64,000 nucleotides of DNA from Sipunculus nudus. Its lineage: Eukaryota; Annelida; Sipuncula; Golfingiida; Sipunculidae. A program made the position numbers and the translations under genes. The stretch covers positions 78,964,643 through 79,028,642 of the forward strand of contig CM049307.1 of assembly GCA_026874595.1 (NCBI GenBank), given 5' to 3'. The notes under the pieces are model-generated. The model was not told the DNA's origin, did no database searches, and saw nothing but the letters and a program-made list of their open reading frames with translations. Numbering within the stretch: position 1 is the first letter of the stretch; each line of letters opens with the position of its first letter. Positions 57,480 through 64,000 of this stretch are shown here, one piece after another.

Positions 57480-59580
57480 GAGACGTCACAACATGCATAC
57501 ATAATTACCCCTCTACAAACACGGCCACCCACCACAAACGAAAGGAATGTCGGGTAAAGTGCAGTATAGGTGACCTGCCTTATTTTAATGTGAATCTTAT
57601 AAAATAAAATGTTTTGATGAAATAATCAAATTTTAGTAAGTTGGGTATGGGAGCAAGAAAATAAGGACAGTCCATTAGTAATGAAGACAGTAATGAAACC
57701 CTTGTTGCCAAAACAAATTAGGCCGCATTTGACTTCCCAAAAATTATCGTGAAAAAGAGATGGACAGGGGTATTGGAACGGGATATAATCAACAAATAAA
57801 AAATATACACTCTTTCCATTAGAAAGAGCATTAAAAATATAACAAATATTAGCTATATATGATGTAAACAGTTAACTAGGATAAAATTAGTTAAGACCCC
57901 AAAGACAGGATGAAATAGCTGTAATAGTAGTCTGTAAAATTAAAAGAAACGCTCATTGATGAGCGTATTCTAACTTAAAGATCCGGGCATGATGATATAA
58001 TGAAGTATGCATGTGTGTCAAGGTTTACATCCTAAGATCCCCTGATCTTAAGCACCTTGCCCCAGGTTCTTTTAATAATAAGAAAACGTTCGCACATACA
58101 AATTAATATCTACTGAAAGATGTACAATAACTTTAATGAATATAAGTGCATAAAAGTGCAATATGACATCAAGGGATATATCAAGTATTAGCACCTCACT
58201 GAGCTGGCAAGTACAGCACAGCTTAGACACTATACTTTATAAAATAAACACAAGTTGAATAATATCAATCCTTAGAAATCCGGGTAACAACAGTTTGTCA
58301 CAAGAAGTAGATAGGGAGTCCGGTGAAACTTCTCAAGGAAGCAACCCATCAGTGGAGGTATACCAAATACCATAAGGCTGCTTCTGAAAAATAACGTAGG
58401 ACCATTTCAGCTCAAAGAAAAAAAGATAACTCCAACATTTAGGGGAAACAGAGCCAGTATTTCGATAGAGATAAAGGTATTAGAGAATGGTCATTACATT
58501 GGGTCCCAAATGGAATAATGTGTCTCCTCCTACATATCTTAGGATTTCTATTTCAAGTATAACAGTATTTCAGCAGATAATAATGATAGTACTGTTTCAT
58601 ATATGTATATAAAGGAGCTACCATAAAGTCAGTTCTGCTTCCGGGTACCATGAATAACTGTACAATGGCTCACCTTTCATGTAAGAAGTATCATAGAGTC
58701 ACAGTCTGAAGTCCACCATTCTCGGTACTTCTAGGTGGTTTTCGTGCCCTGCCGGTACCCTTCGGTCTCCACAAAACCTCTACCCACTGGAAACAGTCTT
58801 TTAATGCAAGATATCAGCATTCTGAGTGAGGCACAGTTCATACCATGGTTTGGTGTGCATTTAAAAGTCTTAAGTTGACCATACCAGAAAAAATAAAAAA
58901 AAAAAACACAGCTCTTGGTCTTGATTCAGTGTAGCATGTTGTGTCGCCCTCAGGCCTCTTAAAGTTCAAGTAGAGAGAGGTTCATGTTTCCTCTAGCAGA
59001 GCTGCTGGCCAACTGCCCTATTCTTGTTTAAAAGAGCCTTGACAACAATTCTTAGCACACTTGAGCAGAACCAGTGAAATTATGGCCGCCCTATTCTTGT
59101 TTCAGGGGTATTGTTATAGGCCTTGGACGCAAGGACTACCTAGGGGTTTTGTAACACCTCACTAGACACAGGTCATTGTTACCAGTGTGGTCATAGTGGG
59201 TACAAAACAACTACATGGGACCCAAAACAACTGGTTGTGTCTCCCACTGTACATTGCCACACATAAAATAAATGGATGACTATTATATATACACACAAAA
59301 TCATATCTTAGGGGATCTGTGTGACATCACTCCCCCCTACAAAGGAAAATGCGGGCATTTTCATTTTGGATCTGTTTATCCCCAGAATGGGAGTTGGTGC
59401 GATCAAAAACTCTTGTTCAAACAAAAAACAAAATAAATGTTCAAACAGTCTTATATGTAACCCATAACAAAAGGAGCGTAGTGGTATACTGGTGCACTCT
59501 CCTGATTTTATACAGTGATCTCCCATGCAACAAAAACAACTTGGCTATGGAATAAAAAATGCTCGGCTTATCTTACCAGC
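57480..59580. other. no gene recognised
   Basis: AT-rich sequence with a TGAGACGTCACAAC motif at 57479-57492. Small internal repeats such as GCCCTATTCTTGTTT (near 59014 and 59088) are seen. Nothing coding was supported. Confidence 0.5.
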
Positions 59581-59589
59581 TGCAACTTA

Positions 59590-60236
59590 AATCATGTGGA
59601 CTCTGCTTAAAAAGTCGGGTCCATGATTTTCTTTACCCGGTATAGCTTCTACCCTGAATTTGTATTCCTGGAGCATCATAGCCCAACGCATGATGCGCTT
59701 GTTGATACACTTGGATTGATTGATGTAGGTTAATGGTTTATGATCTGTTTGAATACAGAACTCCTTCCCAAACAGATACACATCAAACCTGGCTATTGCC
59801 CATATGATAGACAAAGCTTCTCTGTCTATTACAGAGTAGTTGCGTTCTCGTTATGTCAATTTCCGGCTTGCATACGCAATCGGACACATGATGCCATCGG
59901 ATTCCTGCTACAGGATGCTTCCAATACCTTTGTCTGAGGCATCGGTTCGTAGGAAAAAAGGTTTTGACATGTCTGGAAGCTATAAAATAGGTGGTTTTAC
60001 TAGCATGGATTTCAATGTGCGGAATGATCGTTCCTGGGCCCCACCCCTTGTGACCTTATTGCTTTGACCTTTTCGGGTCAGGTCGGTTAAAGGAACCGCG
60101 ATTTCCCCATAATGAGGAATGAATTTCCTGTAGTATCCAGTGAGACCTAGAAAGGCTCTCACTTCTTTCTTGGTGGTAGGTCGCTCACTTTTGCTCACTT
60201 TGTCTAATAGTGTGTCATCAGTAGCAAGCTGACCTA
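59590..60236 (-). pseudogene. dead gypsy RT/RNase H fragment
   Basis: Minus strand: KKEVRAFLGLTGYYRKFIPH (RT connection), LRTDASDKGIGSIL and SVIDREALSIIWAIARFDVY, TDHKPLTYINQS (RNase H), ending GKENHGPDFLSR. Three in-frame stops lie between 59850 and 59990. It belongs to a different gypsy lineage from the element at 1-3494. A hairpin-satellite element starts at its upstream edge (60237), and the RT palm is not found beyond it. Confidence 0.85.
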
Positions 60237-60766
60237 TCGTATAATTGTTTAAATTATTCTTGGGGGTACTTCTGAGCCCTATAGCTCAGAGGATATGGAA
60301 AACACAGACCTAATTTCAGATTTCCATTTAGATTTTTATGGACCTCCCTGGATGTCAAGTTAGAAGTTTCTAGGTCTAATGGTTACGATGTGTGCCCTGT
60401 TAACACATGACCATAACCTTACAAATCTAAAAAAATGCGTAAAAATTCGAAAAAAAGTACAGGTGGCGCCACCAGTTTGCATGAACTGGTAAAACAATCC
60501 ATGAAAAATATGCATGCAAATAATCATGGTGATCAATGCATTAGTTGTTCAGATACTTGAGATACGGAGCCCCATAGCTCGAATGATATGGGTAACAGAG
60601 ACCTACCTTCAGGTTTCCAAAGAGATTTTTTATGGACCTCCCAGGATGCTAAGTTATAAGATTCCAGGTCTAGCGGTTACGATTTGTGCTCTGTTAACGG
60701 ACGGCCGGACGGACGACGGACAAAGAGTGATCGCTATAGCTCAGATGATTTTAGTCAGCTGAGCTA
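60237..60766 (-). mobile_element. hairpin-satellite element
   Basis: About one and a half monomers (markers at about 60291 and 60587, GGTGGCGCCACC at about 60464), the tract GGACGGCCGGACGGACGACG, and the hairpin 60737-60766 followed by AAAA. Same orientation as the 31-36 kb array. Confidence 0.85.
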
Positions 60767-60770
60767 AAAT

Positions 60771-63530
60771 GGCTTTGGTGGTAACTATCGGCTGTACGAA
60801 GCTTGACAATTAATCAGAAACTGCAGTTACCACGCTAACTGCAGGAGAAGGGGGCATCAACAGAAATGAAATACCTAAGGACCTTAAGTTATTTAGTCTA
60901 CTTTTCTCGAGCGAGCCTCTCAGCAATCAAACTGAGACACAGAATAGGATATGAAAATTTTGATTTTTAACTTCCAGGTTCAACGAACGAAAAGGGTGAC
61001 GCAGTATGAATGGTGACCTGCTACCAAAGGCCGAATCCTAGATCGTCAGTAATGACCAAAATGTTTACCCGCTATGGCGTTGAAACAGGTCAGCTTGAAT
61101 TCGGTTGGGCTTGTCCGGGAGGGGTTTCGATGAGCCTGACTGATATGGGCCCCAGTTCACTGGCGAAGATTTTGATATATCGCACTTAGAAAGATCGTAT
61201 TATAATATCATATGTCTCAGGATTTATGGGAGAAAATTGAGAATGACCCCCCCCCCTTAGGGCACACTTTACATCATTCGAAACACTTCGAAACTCGAGG
61301 CATGACCGCAGAATAGATGTATCAGAATGAAAAAGTGCCATCATCGTTGGATATAATACATAGATTTTTAATAAAAATAATTAAGATAAAGATCGAATTA
61401 TCAGTCCAATGCTTCTGTGGACTTACTCAGCAGGACCTTCTGCAGGTGATCATATTTACGCCTGTAGGGGGGGGGGTTGGTATGGTGGTTTAATTCCCCC
61501 ACATCTCGCAGCACACTATTTACCTGTTATATTGGTTGAGAAATGTTTATTTGCTAGCAAAACCTATTATAATGTAAATTGCTCGAATAGAGAACTAACG
61601 GTAAACTGTGACTAAGGTCAACCCATCCGTTTCCCGGATGGGTATGTTATATTACTTAGTGCCACACGTTTACAAATTTGGTCTGCTTGCCAGGCTTAGC
61701 CAGTCTACAGGTGTGTTAGGATAAAACTATAAGATATAACTTGAGTTTCGGGATCGTGAAAGTCCTTAACATGGGCCTCACGAATACCAGTTCCCCAAAA
61801 TTGCACCCCTGGGTGCCATTAAGTGTCAGATTGGCCTGAACTGTATTACCATAAATAATCTTAAGCTTATAGGGCTATTTTTTTTAAATCGCAGAATTAT
61901 CATAAAAAATATTGAGAAAAAATTTTGAAATATTTGCCCGGCAGTTCTTTGGGATTTTACAGGAGTCTGAAATTTGAAATCCCTGAACCCCTCATGTATG
62001 TCTGTAGTCTGTTAAATATCCATAAAAGAAACATAATACTGGATATTAGGCAGGTTTGTCAGTGAATACAACTGTACCTATAGTCTAATAGGTGTAGATA
62101 AGACACTACTTATACATTATGAACTAGCACAAGGTATGTGGTCATCAGCCTAGAAAATTGTAAAAAATCTAATTTCTAAGCTGTTCAATTCATAATTTAC
62201 CCCACAGCTTTTAGAATATTGGTTTCAATGCTCTAACGGTGACGTTTTGTACCCAGTAAACAGCCATTTAGGCAGCTATAATATCCGACGACCAGACTAC
62301 CGGACAACTGGACCAGACGACGGACAAAGGCCCCGCGCTATACCTCAGATGACCTTCAGCCGGCAGAGCAAAAGTCAAGCAAGGCGATAGCGCAAACGTC
62401 CTTCCTTCCCACAGTTCTTGTAAGCTATCCGAATCTCACAGTGGATAAATTAATTCTTATCAACTCATACCAGCAAACAACCTTACCCTTCAAAAAGTCA
62501 ATATAAAGTTCTAGATTTTTTTTTTGGAAAAATGAAATTTCTTTTCACTTGGCCAGAATCTATCTTCTTATTCCTACCCGTGACTAGTTCAGTGTAACGT
62601 GCATAAAGTATAAACTGAGTACTCAGCTTGAAGTCTTCATATTAAACCGCTTTATGATGAATATCACGTGATCAGGTTACATTAAGTTTAAGTTTGATGA
62701 CTCTTAAAAAGAAAGATAATCGAGCATTATTTTATTATTGCTTGTTCCTGCCCTAGGTATTACTTTTTTTCTCAAAATAAGAAGCGTCCGTCGCTACTTT
62801 GATAGCATTTACGTTTCCATTGGTAATATGGTGGATTCTTGCACATTTAAAGACAAAGTAATTGTCGCCTGTGACTTCCATGCGTTTCAGATTGAATTAA
62901 ATACGACCTAAATGTGCATACTTCATCGCGTGTGATCGAAAATGCCAAAACATGAAAACATGAAAAGTATTACAGGCTATGATGAAAGCCACAAAATAGC
63001 AATGTATTCGAATAATCGGAATAACAGCAGAAGTAACAGGAGTGATTTTGTGAAGAGCTCCCTTATTCTTTAATTAACCTTTCCCCAGAAAGGTGACTTG
63101 GAATCTTCGGTATAACAGACAATATTCATCTTAACCCGAACATCAAAACTTTTTTTTTTCAATTCTATCAGTTTATCTTGGATAATGTATACTCATGCAA
63201 TATAAATCACTTTAAATTTATAAATTAACTAGAAAATGTCCAGGGGACTGTATTCCCCGCAAAACGGGAATGTGAGAAATGTATACACAAACCATCACCC
63301 ACACATACCCTCACAGTCACGGAACAGACCGGAAACACTTTGTGCAGGCTTAATCAGATAACCTTATCTACTGCCAATACGGAAAGTGTTGCATAGGATG
63401 TAGCTGCTATTATATTTAGAGCTAGAACCACCCAGTAAAACCTGTTGGGGTATAGTGTCGCTTGTGAAATACAAAAAAGTTTTTTTTTAAATAATTCATA
63501 AGAAAAACACCGCAAACAGGGATAATACGC
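60771..63530. other. no gene recognised; degraded repeat traces
   Basis: A 9-bp-stem hairpin ACCCATCCG..CGGATGGGT lies at 61621-61642. A decayed copy of the GACGACGGACAAAGG tract with hairpin is at 62310-62375. Otherwise AT-rich and non-coding. Confidence 0.5.
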
Positions 63531-63539
63531 CAATTGTGT

Positions 63540-63860
63540 ATCTGGCGACCTCTGACCTCATTAAATATGCGTGAATTTTGATGAGAATAAAATTCAGGTG
63601 AGAAACTCGTTTGTTAAATATGTTTATTGAGTTTCATGAAAACCCATCGTATTCCTCGTAAGTTATAGCGGCGACTCCACAAAGTAGCCTTGTGACCTCT
63701 GACCTTATAAAATAAGCGGGGATTTTGCTTATAATCGACCTTTGGTGAGATAATTTATTGGTAAGAATTCATGATGATTTCGTGAAAATAAATTCTAAAG
63801 CCCTGGTCAGTTACGACACTAAAAGTTAACAGACGGAGACGGACAAACATTTTGATGAAA
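63540..63860. repeat. two-unit tandem repeat (about 140 bp)
   Basis: TGACCTCTGACCT..TAAATA.GCG.GATTTTG occurs at about 63548 and 63690, each followed by GGTGAGA and a TTCATGA..TTTCGTGAAA-like stretch. It ends with GTTAACAGACGGAGACGGAC, reminiscent of the hairpin-satellite end tract. Probably another satellite family. Confidence 0.55.
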
Positions 63861-64000
63861 TTCAATAAAAAATTAAAAAAAAAAATCATACAAGTGTGAC
63901 CTAATCCTAACAAGATCCAAAAGATGCACCTACAATCAGGTGTATATCTGAGTAAAACTTTCCGATATATCGCGTTGCAAACGTAATGTTAAAATTTGCA

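Overview
This window is repeat-dense, intron-rich, AT-biased nuclear DNA from an animal. There is no operon logic, no Shine-Dalgarno pattern, no tRNA, no rRNA and no CRISPR. Exons are bounded by GT-AG (and one GC-AG) splice sites. Several features (THAP, MADF, DUF4806-like and DUF6589-like exons, Kolobok-, Harbinger- and hAT-like DNA transposons, Ty3/gypsy, Penelope-type hammerhead-like motifs, hairpin-ended satellite elements) suggest a marine invertebrate, most likely a mollusc or another lophotrochozoan. The species cannot be fixed from the sequence alone.

Layout. 1-3494 is the 5' part of a minus-strand Ty3/gypsy retrotransposon (LTR, damaged gag, open RT/RNase H) running off the left edge. 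5544-7815 and about 23990-26388 are two inverted copies of an unknown repeat carrying a conserved two-exon ORF. 7.9-10.6 kb holds hammerhead-like and fold-back elements, a MADF exon, a DDE transposase relic and a hAT-like miniature element. 10901-20662 is the centrepiece: a 9.76-kb DNA transposon with TTAA duplications and inverted termini. It has an unbroken nine-exon THAP/DDE transposase gene on + and an unbroken three-exon gene on - encoding a P2X7 C-terminal 'ballast'-like zinc protein. The two genes converge tail to tail, and each starts just inside a terminus next to the same inverted promoter block with a CRE palindrome. 20673-22560 and 26389-28285 are a direct duplication (satellite block plus NRF1-type promoter). 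28509-29516 is an internally deleted Harbinger element.

31.08-36.24 kb is a large array of 330-350-bp monomers ended by a hairpin. The same hairpin-plus-satellite family recurs on both strands at 20.8, 26.5, 42.4-47.7 and 60.2-60.8 kb. 36.7-37.3 kb holds two DUF6589-like exons. 42.1-50.4 kb is a minus-strand host-like gene with a DUF4806-like C-terminal exon, its introns full of the satellite family. 53-60 kb holds an integrase-like exon, a DDE_Tnp_4 pseudogene, an NRF1/ETS-type promoter with a first exon, a cysteine-rich exon and a dead gypsy RT/RNase H cut by a satellite element. The rest is AT-rich DNA with microsatellites.

The most unusual item is the two-gene Kolobok-like transposon. 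Both reading frames are intact, the termini and TSD are perfect, and the two promoters are mirror images. This suggests a recently mobile element that carries a ballast-domain gene as regular cargo.
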